Shown in pieces: positions 44,701-52,039 of a stretch of DNA of 64,000 nucleotides. Position numbers and translations under genes: made by a program. Origin of the DNA: Candidatus Limnocylindrales bacterium (GTDB lineage: Bacteria > Desulfobacterota > Binatia > UBA1149 > CAITLU01); assembly GCA_035626395.1 (NCBI GenBank), contig DASPNR010000030.1:62001-126000 (forward strand). The letters are read 5' to 3'. The notes under the pieces were generated by a model, which worked only from the letters and a program-made list of their open reading frames with translations, did no database searches and was not told the origin of the DNA. Each line of letters starts with the position of its first letter. Positions within the stretch are counted from its first letter, which is position 1.

Positions 44701-45317
44701 CGGCCTCGATGAAAGCCATCCACATCGGCAAGGTCACCCACGCCGCCGTCGAGCGCATCACCGAAGACGGCGTCGATGCCTGGACGGCGGCGCGCGTGCG
44801 CGCCGAGCGCGGCTGGATCGAGCGCCGCCTGCGGATGGCCGGTGCCGTCGAGGAGGAGCTGCGCGAGTGCGCGCGCGCGGTGGAGGAGGCGCTGGTCGCG
44901 CTTCTCGAGGACGAGCGCGGCCGCTGGCTGCTGGCGCCGCACCAGGACGCGCGCACCGAGCTGCCGCTGACAGGCCTGCAGCCGCAGGCCGTGACGGTGG
45001 CCAGCATCGATCGCACATTCATCGAAGAGGGCGTGCGCTGGATCATCGATCTGAAGACGGGGCGGCCCGACGGGCGCGAGTATCGAGGCCTGTCCGAAGA
45101 CGAGGCGGCGCGCCGCTATGTCGAAGCCCGCACCGCCGAGTACGCGACGCAGCTCGAGCAGTACCGCAAGCTCATCGAGCTCGCCGCCGGCGCGCACGGC
45201 GACCTGCCGGAGCGGGGCGCGCAGGCACCGGTGCGGCTCGGCCTTTTCTTTGCCCGTCTGCCTGCGGCACATCGTTGGCGAGAAATCACCACCCCGTCCG
45301 ACAGGAGCCAGCGCTGA
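41760..45317 (+). CDS. AddA/RecB-like UvrD-family helicase-nuclease
   Basis: A 1185-residue superfamily 1A helicase. Motif I is VVVQAPAGSGKTELLVQRFL, Ia region ITFTRKAAAEMRERI, motif II LLVDEFQDTN, motif III LFLVGDPMQSIYRFRKAEV, motif V MTIHKAKGLQFDTVVLPRL and motif VI RRMLYVAATRAEHRLV. The C-terminal RecB-like nuclease carries WIIDLKTGRPDGREYRG followed by a Tyr/Gln motif (EYATQLEQYRKL). With the AddB-like protein encoded just upstream it should form an end-resecting recombination complex. The last bases overlap the next start (TGATG). Confidence 0.92.
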   Translation: MSDVVDMLERAAGEAARVAAGDMVADHESRMRALSVDSSVVVQAPAGSGKTELLVQRFLALLATVERPEAILAITFTRKAAAEMRERILEALRGAERGDPPRGPSDAQRLQLARAALEHGRRWKLAENPSRLQVYTIDSLCARLAASMPLLSRLGGVPETVEDATPLYREAARRCLYGDAREQDAGLAHCIDLVLERVEMGVSGLEARLVDMLSRREQWTHVASAVLEQPEPLLARIEDGFAAALGDCTRTLALLFPETLRELAHEVARRTRHALQGSLLPCNWPTLGESALLSAGPESTAAWGELRALLMTRTGLRKPSGLNVNVGAADSAVKTCYTRLLDEVQALPTRQLEKLLADLSCAPELPAAARFSGESRDAMLALLRVLLLAHQELWLVFRERRMVDFVQVAAGAVSGLGSTDAPSELLQRLDARISHLLVDEFQDTNLVQCELVARLTSAWTPGDGRTLFLVGDPMQSIYRFRKAEVGLFLRAFEGRLFDHVAAEPVRLQVNFRSDRSVLAWINRVFAGVLGDVDDARRGLVRFAPSVARPGAADGEPVRIYSWRAVGDADDKGKGEARGLADLITADLLPQARTRGGKVAILVRSRSHALPLLAELRGRGIRYRAPGFDMLANRATVSDLAALTRAIVHPADRLSWLAVLRSPMVGLEIADLLRLFEPEVEEARARADHAPPRLVAAVLRDAEARRRVLGDDACARVEKAQAVLSCARARLGAVPVDRVVRSAWIAMGGPACADAEGLLDAEQFFALVPGCTQRATLDLDDLERRLQTLEASVDPDPAIDLEVMTIHKAKGLQFDTVVLPRLDGTTRGRTPEAVTMETDAATGHIELMAMAPARGRTDEDEEKRYKLLERRERERDAAELRRMLYVAATRAEHRLVLSATAPAEGKPARRATAMAVLEPFVGSADIVTLDCPPVLGPLGRPSMRLAAGYEPAPPVPRAQPRTVVVQRPSEAGAEELDPAQMSASMKAIHIGKVTHAAVERITEDGVDAWTAARVRAERGWIERRLRMAGAVEEELRECARAVEEALVALLEDERGRWLLAPHQDARTELPLTGLQPQAVTVASIDRTFIEEGVRWIIDLKTGRPDGREYRGLSEDEAARRYVEARTAEYATQLEQYRKLIELAAGAHGDLPERGAQAPVRLGLFFARLPAAHRWREITTPSDRSQR

Positions 45318-46012
45318 TGTCGCAAGATCCCGTCCGTTATGCAGTCGACAATGAGATTGCCGTCGTCACCGTCGACGACGGTCGCGCCAATGCGCTGTCG
45401 CACGCCGTCATCGATGCGCTCGGCGCGTGCCTGGACAGGGCGGCTGCCGAGGAGGCAAAGGCCGTCGTCATGACCGGCCGCCCGGGCCGTTTCTGCGCCG
45501 GCTTCGACCTCAACGTGATGATGGCCGGCCCCAGCCAGCGCCGGAAGCTCGTCGAGGAAGGTGCGCACCTGTTCCTGCGGATGTACGAGTTTCCGCGTCC
45601 GATCGTGCTGGCATGCACCGGACATGCGCTGGCGGCAGGGGCGGTGTGGCTGACCGCGTGCGACTGGCGCGTCGGTGCCGACGTCGAGGCCAAGATCGGT
45701 CTGAACGAGGTCGCCATCGGCCTGCCGCTGCCGATCTTCGCGCTGGAGCTTGCGCGCGCGCGGCTGGCGAGCCACCGCGTGCTGGACGCGACGGCGCACG
45801 CGCGCATCTACTCGCCGCGTGAGGCGGTCGAGGTCGGCTATCTCGACGAGGTGGCCGCCGAGGCCGAGGTCATGGCGCGCGCCATGGAGCGGGCGGCCGC
45901 GCTCGGCGCTCTGCGCGACCCGGCCTACAGCCACACCAAGCAAATGGTGCGCGCCGCGGTGTCCCGCCACATTCGAAGCACTCTCGAAGAGGACATGGAC
46001 AGGATCGGCTGA
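45317..46012 (+). CDS. Enoyl-CoA hydratase/isomerase family protein (short crotonase)
   Basis: A 231-residue crotonase, shorter than usual (about 260). Signatures: VTVDDGRANALSHAVIDAL, oxyanion loop FCAGFDLNVM and GHALAAGAVWLTACDWRVG, and IGLNEVAIGLPLPIFALELA. The usual C-terminal helix is reduced. AGGAG (45303-45307) precedes ATG 45317, whose A is the last base of the helicase stop. Substrate unknown. Its coupling to the recombination genes looks like operon packing, not shared function. Confidence 0.85.
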   Translation: MSQDPVRYAVDNEIAVVTVDDGRANALSHAVIDALGACLDRAAAEEAKAVVMTGRPGRFCAGFDLNVMMAGPSQRRKLVEEGAHLFLRMYEFPRPIVLACTGHALAAGAVWLTACDWRVGADVEAKIGLNEVAIGLPLPIFALELARARLASHRVLDATAHARIYSPREAVEVGYLDEVAAEAEVMARAMERAAALGALRDPAYSHTKQMVRAAVSRHIRSTLEEDMDRIG

Positions 46013-46037
46013 CGAGGCCGCAATCGAAGGATCGACG

Positions 46038-46598
46038 ATGGCGCAGAGGTTCGACACGCTGAGCGAAGAGCTGGCCGACTTCGTTCGGGCACAGCCAGTC
46101 TTCTTCGTGGCCAGCGCGCCGCTGTCGGCCGACGGCCACGTCAACGTCTCTCCCAAGGGCCTTGACACGCTGCGGGTGCTCGGCGCGGATCGCGTCGCCT
46201 ACCTCGACCTCACAGGCAGCGGCAACGAGACGTCCGCGCATGTCGCGGAGAACGGCCGCATCACCATCATGCTGTGCAGCTTCGGCGCGCAGGCGCGCAT
46301 CCTGAGGATCTATGGGCGCGGTCGCGCGATTCTGCCCGAAGATCAGGGATGGCCTGAGCTGCGCCGTCACTTCGGCGACTATCCCGGTGTACGTCAGATC
46401 ATCGATGTGGCCGTCGACGAAGTGCAGACGTCGTGCGGCTACGCGGTGCCGCGCATGGACCTGGTCGGCGCGCGCGATACGCTGATCCGCTGGGCCGAGC
46501 GCAAGGGCGAGCAAGGCACGCGGGTCTACCAGAAGGAACGCAATGCGCGCAGCATCGACGGCCTCGTCACGCCCATCGGCCGGCGCGATCGGCACTGA
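46038..46598 (+). CDS. Pyridoxamine 5'-phosphate oxidase-fold (PPOX) protein
   Basis: A 186-residue flavin-reductase-like split-barrel protein: FDTLSEELADFVRAQPVFFV, ASAPLSADGHVNVSPKG, VAYLDLTGSGNETSAHVAEN, RITIMLCSFGAQARILRIYG and a C-terminal ... VQTSCGYAVPRMDLVG. Members bind FMN or F420 and many have unknown substrates; it is distinct from the true PdxH at 26078-26653. AAGG lies 8 nt before ATG 46038. It is 25 bp after the crotonase. Confidence 0.82.
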   Translation: MAQRFDTLSEELADFVRAQPVFFVASAPLSADGHVNVSPKGLDTLRVLGADRVAYLDLTGSGNETSAHVAENGRITIMLCSFGAQARILRIYGRGRAILPEDQGWPELRRHFGDYPGVRQIIDVAVDEVQTSCGYAVPRMDLVGARDTLIRWAERKGEQGTRVYQKERNARSIDGLVTPIGRRDRH

Positions 46599-46643
46599 GC
46601 CTCGTTGTTGCGGCCTCCGGTGGCCGGTGCCACCATCGCCGCA

Positions 46644-47270
46644 ATGGGCGCGGCGCGCAGCATCGGCTTCACCGTCTACACCGACGTTCTCTGTCCGTGG
46701 TGCTACAACGCCACGGTGACGCTGACACGAGTGCGAGACGAGGTGGGCGACGTGCTCTCGTTGCAGTGGAAGAGCTACCTGCTGAGACCGCAGCCGCAGC
46801 CGCGGTCTCTCGACGCGTTTCGCCGCTACACGCAGTCCTGGATGCGGCCGGCCGCGCAGCCCGACGCCGGCGAGTTCCAGGTCTGGTCCACCGACGAGCC
46901 GCCGCCGTCGCACTCGATTCCGCCCAATGTCGCCGTCAAGGCCGCGGCGCGGCAGAACGCGCTGGAGCGTTACCACCTGGCGCTCATGCACGCGTACTTC
47001 GCACGCAACAGGAACATAACGGACACGGCCAACCTGATCGACGTCGCCGGCGAGTGCGGTCTCGACGTCGACCGGTTCGAGCGTGATCTCGACGACGCCT
47101 CGGTGCTCGCCGAGGTGATCGAGGATCATCGCGAGGCGATCTCGCTCGACATCCATGGTGTGCCCTGCGTCGTCGTCGAAGGAGGCTTTCAGCTTCCCGG
47201 TGCGCAGGAGCGGGCCGTCTACAAGAACGTCATCGCCAAGACGCTCGAACGCAGGAAGGTCCTTGCATGA
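46644..47270 (+). CDS. DsbA-family oxidoreductase (FrnE-like)
   Basis: A 208-residue thioredoxin-fold protein with active site CPWC in YTDVLCPWCYNATVTLTRVR and a helical insert (RYHLALMHAYFARNRNITD, LIDVAGECGLDVDRFERDL). A cis-Pro loop in IHGVPCVVVEGGFQLPGAQE precedes the last helix. It has no signal peptide, so it is cytosolic like FrnE and 2-hydroxychromene-2-carboxylate isomerase relatives. I prefer ATG 46644 to a TTG at 46605. Its stop overlaps the next start (ATGA). Confidence 0.85.
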   Translation: MGAARSIGFTVYTDVLCPWCYNATVTLTRVRDEVGDVLSLQWKSYLLRPQPQPRSLDAFRRYTQSWMRPAAQPDAGEFQVWSTDEPPPSHSIPPNVAVKAAARQNALERYHLALMHAYFARNRNITDTANLIDVAGECGLDVDRFERDLDDASVLAEVIEDHREAISLDIHGVPCVVVEGGFQLPGAQERAVYKNVIAKTLERRKVLA

Positions 47271-48463
47271 AGCCCCCAGTCCTGGCCGACGCGGCGCTGC
47301 GCAATCTCGAAGAGGACGCGCAGGCGCTGGCGGGCACGATCATCACCAACCGCCGCCGCATTCACGAGCAGCCCGAGCTCGGGCTGATGCTGCCGAAGAC
47401 GCAGGCCCTGGTGGTATCGGAGCTGGAGCGCATCGGCGTTCCGATCATCCGGACGGGACGCACGCTCAGCTCGGTCGTCGCCGACATCGAAGGCACCGCC
47501 ACCGGCCGTGCAACGAGGGTGGCGCTGCGGGCCGACATGGACGCCCTGCCCCTGAGCGAGCACAACGACCTGCCCTACGCCTCCAAGGTCGCCGGCTGCA
47601 TGCACGCATGCGGACACGACGCGCACGTGGCGATGCTGCTCGGAGCTGCCGAGCTCCTGATGAAGAAGCGCGACGCGTTCGCCGGAACCGTGCGGCTGAT
47701 GTTCCAGCCGGGCGAGGAAGGCTTCGGCGGCGCCAGGCTCATGATCGACGAAGGCGTGCTCGAAGGCATCGAGTCGGCGTTCGCGCTGCACATCGACTCG
47801 AGCACGCCGATGCATACGCTGTCGCTGCGCAAGGGGCCGATCATGGCCTCCGCCGATTCGTTCCGCGTCGTCTTCCACGGCGCCGGCGGGCATGCCTCGA
47901 TGCCGCATCTGACCAGCGATCCGATTCCCGCCATCGGCCCCTTCGTCGACGGCCTCTCGCACGTGGCTGCGCGCGAGACCGATCCGGACGACCGTGCGGT
48001 CTTCAGCGTTACCAGGGTCGTGGCCGGCACGACGCTGAACGTCGTCCCGCCCACTGCCGAATGCTACGGCACGATCCGCACCCTCAGCGCCAAACGCCGG
48101 CGCATCGCGCACGAGCAGTTGCGCCGCGTCGCCGAGGGCGTTGCCGCCTCTCGCGGCCTTCGCGCCGAGGTGCAGGTGGACGAGGGCTACCCGCCGACGG
48201 TCAATCACGACGCGCCGGTCGAGCTCATCGCGCAGACTGCGCGGGCGCTCGGCCTGCGCGTGCACGAGATGCCGAGCCCGATGATGGGAGCCGAGGACTT
48301 CTCCTACGTGCTCGAGAACGTTCCCGGCGCGATCGCGTTTCTCGGCGTGCGCTGCGAGGGCGGCGGTCCGCTGCACTCCGATCTCATGAAGATCGACGAA
48401 TCGATGCTTGCCAAGGGCGCCGCGCTGCACGTGGCGGCGGCGTTGCGCATGATGGAAGGCTGA
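47267..48463 (+). CDS. M20D-family amidohydrolase / metallopeptidase
   Basis: A 398-residue zinc hydrolase of the hippurate hydrolase / IAA-amino acid hydrolase group. Metal and catalytic motifs: RADMDALPL, GCMHACGHDAHVAMLLGAA, FQPGEEGFGGARLMIDEG, the dimerisation domain (FHGAGGHASMPHLTSDPI) and the C-terminal PMMGAEDFSYVLE. It removes an acyl or aryl group from an amino acid amide; the substrate is not evident. The ATG overlaps the stop of the DsbA-like gene, and it is the last gene of the plus-strand run. Confidence 0.9.
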   Translation: MKPPVLADAALRNLEEDAQALAGTIITNRRRIHEQPELGLMLPKTQALVVSELERIGVPIIRTGRTLSSVVADIEGTATGRATRVALRADMDALPLSEHNDLPYASKVAGCMHACGHDAHVAMLLGAAELLMKKRDAFAGTVRLMFQPGEEGFGGARLMIDEGVLEGIESAFALHIDSSTPMHTLSLRKGPIMASADSFRVVFHGAGGHASMPHLTSDPIPAIGPFVDGLSHVAARETDPDDRAVFSVTRVVAGTTLNVVPPTAECYGTIRTLSAKRRRIAHEQLRRVAEGVAASRGLRAEVQVDEGYPPTVNHDAPVELIAQTARALGLRVHEMPSPMMGAEDFSYVLENVPGAIAFLGVRCEGGGPLHSDLMKIDESMLAKGAALHVAAALRMMEG

Positions 48464-48499
48464 CGCGCGCGGCGCCGGCCGTGCTCGGGCGGAGCCGCG

Positions 48500-49066
48500 T
48501 CAGGCCCTGCCGCGCGACTCTCCCATGACCACCGCCCTGGCGATCAGGTGCGCGACGCGCAGCGCTTCGGGCAGGTGCGAGCGCAGCTGACCGGCCGCAA
48601 CGAGCGCGCTCGCCTCGACGGCGCCGATGCCGGCGCAGGCAACGTGCACGTTGTGGCCGCTGTCGAAGGAGCGCGGGCACTTCTCGAGCAGTGCGATGCG
48701 GTCGTGCAGGCCCGCCGCCGCCAGCGCGCCGACCAGCACTTCGTCGCCCGGCGGCTTGCGGTTGACGATCAAGACGGGCTTGTCCAGGCGCTCCGATATC
48801 TGTCGAGGATCGAGCACCGCGAGGCCTGCGATGGTGATGCCGCCGAAGACGAGCGCCTGCACGCTGCCGATCATGCGCAGGCCCGAGATCCACTCGACCA
48901 GGAACTCGCTGACGTTCTCACCGTCGATGGCGAAGCTCGTCATCGCCACCGCCTCGACGGCGCCCGCTCCCTGGGTCATGACGGCCACGATCGGCGTCGT
49001 CGCCGATGTGCCTTTGACGAAGGGGCCGTCGTCGATGGCGAGCAGATGAGGCGCATGGCGCTTCAT
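48500..49066 (-). CDS. DUF99 family protein
   Basis: A 188-residue protein matching DUF99 (UPF0215): HLLAIDDGPFVKG at the start, VSEFLVEWISGLRMIGSVQA, LVFGGITIAGLAVLDPRQIS and LDKPVLIVNRKPPGD. Family members are mostly archaeal. A structural link to endonuclease V has been proposed for the family, but the function is not settled. ATG 49066 is the natural start. It lies downstream of the acyl-CoA synthetase on the same strand, with 83 bp between them. Confidence 0.75.
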   Translation of the reverse strand: MKRHAPHLLAIDDGPFVKGTSATTPIVAVMTQGAGAVEAVAMTSFAIDGENVSEFLVEWISGLRMIGSVQALVFGGITIAGLAVLDPRQISERLDKPVLIVNRKPPGDEVLVGALAAAGLHDRIALLEKCPRSFDSGHNVHVACAGIGAVEASALVAAGQLRSHLPEALRVAHLIARAVVMGESRGRA

Positions 49067-49149
49067 CGGTTCTTCTCATCACGCCGGCGCGGGCAGGCAA
49101 GATCGCCACGCGCAGGCAGCGGTGCCCGAGCCCGGCGCCGCGCGTCGGC

Positions 49150-50796
49150 CTAGGAAGCAGCCTTGCGCAGGTCCGGCAGCGTGTAGCCCTGCTCGCCGAG
49201 CTGGGCGCGGATGACCTTCTTGTCGAGCTTTCCGGTGGACGTCAGCGGCAGCGAAGGAACCAGCAGCACATCGTCGGGAAGCTGCCACTTGGCGAAGGTG
49301 CGGCCGAGATGCTCGAGCACCTGTTCCTTGGTCACCGTCGCTCCGGGCGCGCACACGACGAGCGCAACCGGCCGCTCGTCCCATTTCGGATGCGGCTGCG
49401 CCACGACGGCAGCCTGCGCCACGCCGGGCAGCGCGCAGATGTCGTTCTCGATGTCGACGGAGGAGATCCACTCGCCGCCGGACTTGATCAGATCCTTGCT
49501 GCGGTCGGCGATGATCAGGTACTGCTCCGGGTCGATCTTGGCGACGTCGCCGGTCACCAGCCATCCGTCGTGGAACTTGCTCGGCTGCGGATTGTTGAAG
49601 TACTCGGAGGCGATCCACGGGCCGCGAATCAGAAGCTCGCCGACGCTCTTGCCGTCGTGCGGAAGCGGGTTCCAATTCTCGTCGAAGATCTCGATCTCGA
49701 GGCCGGGGATGGGAAGGCCGGCCTTGGCCACGTTCTCGAACTGCTGATCCTCGGTCAGGCTGAGGTGCGAGCGCTTGGCGACCTTGCGCGAGAGCGTGCC
49801 GAGCGGGTTGGTCTCGGTCATGCCCCAGCCCTGGATCATCTCGACGCCGAGCTTGTCCCAGTACCAGCGGATCAGGGACGGCGGCGGTGCCGAGCCTCCG
49901 CACGTCACGCGCGAGAGCGCCGAAAGATCCCATCGGTCGGGCTCGGCCTCGATGGCCTGGCGCACGCCCTGCCAGATCGTCGGCACGCCGGCCGAGACGG
50001 TGACCTTCTCCGCGGCCATCAGGTCGAGCATGTCCCTCGGCGTCATGAAGCGATTGGGCAGCACCTGCTTGCAGCCCAGCATGGTTGCGGTGAAGGGCAG
50101 GCCCCAGCTCATCGCATGGAACATGGGAACGATGGGACAGACCGCATCGACCGCCGAAAGCGCGATCGAGTCCGTCATCGCCTGCGCCATGGTGTGCAGG
50201 TAGGTGGACCGATGCGTGTACATGACGCCCTTGGGATCCCCGGTGGTGCCGCTGGTGTAGCAGAGGCCCATCGGCGCGTGCTCGTCGAGCTCGGGCCAGC
50301 AGTAGGTGCAGTCGCTGCCGGCGAGGAACTTCTCGTAGTCGACCGCGCCTGGCAGCGAGCTCTTCCACTCGGCGGTATCGGAGCACACCACCCAGTGCTC
50401 GACGGTCGGGCATTTGGCGGCGAGCGGCTCGAGCAGCGGCAGCAGATCCTCGTCGATGAAGATCACGCGATCGGCGGCGTGGTTGATGATGTACTCGAGG
50501 TCGCGCGCGCTCAGGCGGATGTTGAGCGTGTGCAGGACGGCGCCCATGCACGGCACGGCGAAGTACAGCTCCAGGTGACGGTGGTTGTTCCAGAGGAACG
50601 TGGCCACGCGGTCGCCATGGGCGATGCCGAGATCAGCGAGCGCCCGCGCCGCCCGATGCGCCCGCTGCCGCGTCTCCGCCAGCGTCTGGCGCTTCATCCC
50701 TTGCGCCGTGCGCGTGACGACCTCTTCGGCCGGCGACAGCAGGGGCCCGCGCTCCATCAACCGCGACATCAACAGCGGAGTCTTCTGCATCGTCAT
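49150..50796 (-). CDS. Long-chain-type acyl-CoA synthetase (AMP-forming)
   Basis: A 548-residue ANL ligase of the medium/long-chain fatty acid group. Motifs: LCYTSGTTGDPKGVMYTH, GWGMTETNPLG, GPWIASEYFN, DGWLVTGDVAKIDPEQYL, DLIKSGGEWISSVDIEN and LTSTGKLDKKVIR. The ATG at 50796 is fixed by a perfect AGGAGG 9 nt upstream. In-frame sequence upstream to GTG 50823 runs into a REP-like element and is probably not translated. It catalyses fatty acid activation for beta-oxidation or lipid synthesis. Confidence 0.92.
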   Translation of the reverse strand: MTMQKTPLLMSRLMERGPLLSPAEEVVTRTAQGMKRQTLAETRQRAHRAARALADLGIAHGDRVATFLWNNHRHLELYFAVPCMGAVLHTLNIRLSARDLEYIINHAADRVIFIDEDLLPLLEPLAAKCPTVEHWVVCSDTAEWKSSLPGAVDYEKFLAGSDCTYCWPELDEHAPMGLCYTSGTTGDPKGVMYTHRSTYLHTMAQAMTDSIALSAVDAVCPIVPMFHAMSWGLPFTATMLGCKQVLPNRFMTPRDMLDLMAAEKVTVSAGVPTIWQGVRQAIEAEPDRWDLSALSRVTCGGSAPPPSLIRWYWDKLGVEMIQGWGMTETNPLGTLSRKVAKRSHLSLTEDQQFENVAKAGLPIPGLEIEIFDENWNPLPHDGKSVGELLIRGPWIASEYFNNPQPSKFHDGWLVTGDVAKIDPEQYLIIADRSKDLIKSGGEWISSVDIENDICALPGVAQAAVVAQPHPKWDERPVALVVCAPGATVTKEQVLEHLGRTFAKWQLPDDVLLVPSLPLTSTGKLDKKVIRAQLGEQGYTLPDLRKAAS

Positions 50797-50813
50797 CGTT
50801 TCCAACCTCCTGA

Positions 50814-50890
50814 ACGGGGTCACGTCCGAATCCGCGGCTTCGCGCGTCCTTCTCCAGGCACAAAACCGCGTTTTCGAGACCTGACCCCGT
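50814..50890. repeat. REP-like palindromic element, copy B
   Basis: ACGGGGTCA (50814-50822) is inverted at TGACCCCGT (50882-50890). The right half (GGCACAAAACCGCG, TTTTCGAGAC, CTGACCCCG) resembles that of the copy at 20060-20135. It fills the gap between the glycosyltransferase stop and the acyl-CoA synthetase Shine-Dalgarno. Confidence 0.6.
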
Positions 50891-50899
50891 GTCTATTCC

Positions 50900-51955
50900 T
50901 TACGCGGCGAGGACGAAATCGTCGGGCTCGGTCCATCCGATGCGTGCGAGCTCGGCGCGCACGCGAAGACGCGCTGCGGCGCCGGCCACCGCGCTCACTG
51001 CGAACGGCCGTGGTGAAAGCTCGCCCAGATGCGTGTGCGCGATGACCGGCCACGAGCGCCCGCCGCCGCGCACGACGCCGCCAATCTTGCGCGGATCGAC
51101 GTCGACCAGGCCATCGGCCACCACGCCTTCGCCGGCAAGCGCCTTGACCAGCCGCTTGCCCACCGGGCCGGCCCCGAGGATCCACAGGCCGCGGCCTTTC
51201 TCGATCGGCGCCAGAAAGCGCGCAAGGAAATGCGCGCGCAGCCGCATCATTGATTCCTCGCCGTAGCGAGAATCGCTGCGGCATGCCTGGCGCGCGTGCT
51301 GGCGCCAGCTCATCAGCGTTTCGGGCACGCGCCGGATGGCAAGGCCGAGCTCGTGCGCGCGCAGCATGAGGTCCCAGTCCTCGGCCCAGCCGGCATCGCG
51401 CCAGCCGCCGAGGCGCTCGCGCAGCACGTCTGCGCGCAGCATCCACGTCGGGTGCAGCGCGGGACACTCCACGAAGCGTTCGAGCGCGATCTGCGCGGGC
51501 GTCGCCAGCCCGTTCTGCCACGCCAGATACTCGCGCATGCCGTCGCCAGCCTCGCTCTCGGGAAACGCGCGCGTGCGGCAGGTGACGCCGAAGAGCGACG
51601 GGTCGTCGTCGAGCATCGCCGACTGCATCGCCAGCCGGCACGGATGCATCAGATCGTCGGCATCCATGCGGGCGATCCGCGTGCCGCGTGCAACCGCAAG
51701 GCCGAGGTTCAGCGCCTCGACGATGCCTCGCGCGGTGCTTCGGGTCTGCAGCGGCCTTACCCGCGCATCGCGCTGCGCGTGCTCGTGCAGCAGACGGGCG
51801 CTGTCGTCGCTGCTGCCATCGTCGACGGCGAGCAACTCGAAGGCCGGCTCGCTTTGCGCCAGAACGGACTCGAGGGCGTCGCCCAGCCACGGCTGTGCAT
51901 CGCGCACGGGCATCAACACGCTGATGGCCGGAGCGTCGGACGCGGGCGGCGGCAT
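50900..51955 (-). CDS. GT2 glycosyltransferase with C-terminal Rossmann-like segment
   Basis: A 351-residue protein. Residues about 8-240 are a GT-A family 2 glycosyltransferase: ISVLMPVRDAQPWLGDALES, LLAVDDGSSDDSARLL, RIARMDADDLMHP (DxD) and GWAEDWDLMLRAHELG. After about residue 255 there is a second part beginning GLWILGAGPVGKRLVKALAG with the GxGxxG of a nucleotide-binding Rossmann fold, then VDVDPRKIGGVVRGG. Donor and acceptor sugars cannot be told. ATG 51955 is divergent from the FAD-linked oxidase. Confidence 0.85.
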   Translation of the reverse strand: MPPPASDAPAISVLMPVRDAQPWLGDALESVLAQSEPAFELLAVDDGSSDDSARLLHEHAQRDARVRPLQTRSTARGIVEALNLGLAVARGTRIARMDADDLMHPCRLAMQSAMLDDDPSLFGVTCRTRAFPESEAGDGMREYLAWQNGLATPAQIALERFVECPALHPTWMLRADVLRERLGGWRDAGWAEDWDLMLRAHELGLAIRRVPETLMSWRQHARQACRSDSRYGEESMMRLRAHFLARFLAPIEKGRGLWILGAGPVGKRLVKALAGEGVVADGLVDVDPRKIGGVVRGGGRSWPVIAHTHLGELSPRPFAVSAVAGAAARLRVRAELARIGWTEPDDFVLAA

Positions 51956-52039
51956 GGGTTCTCATGCAATGCACGTAGGTGTAAAGGAAGCGGCCCGATT
52001 CGATTCCGTGCAAGCGGCAACGGTGCCCGTGGAGGCGAC

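Noticed and set aside
41403..45272. 1289-codon open frame on the minus strand
   Set aside because: Shadow of the AddA-like helicase gene, which has all helicase motifs in its own frame.
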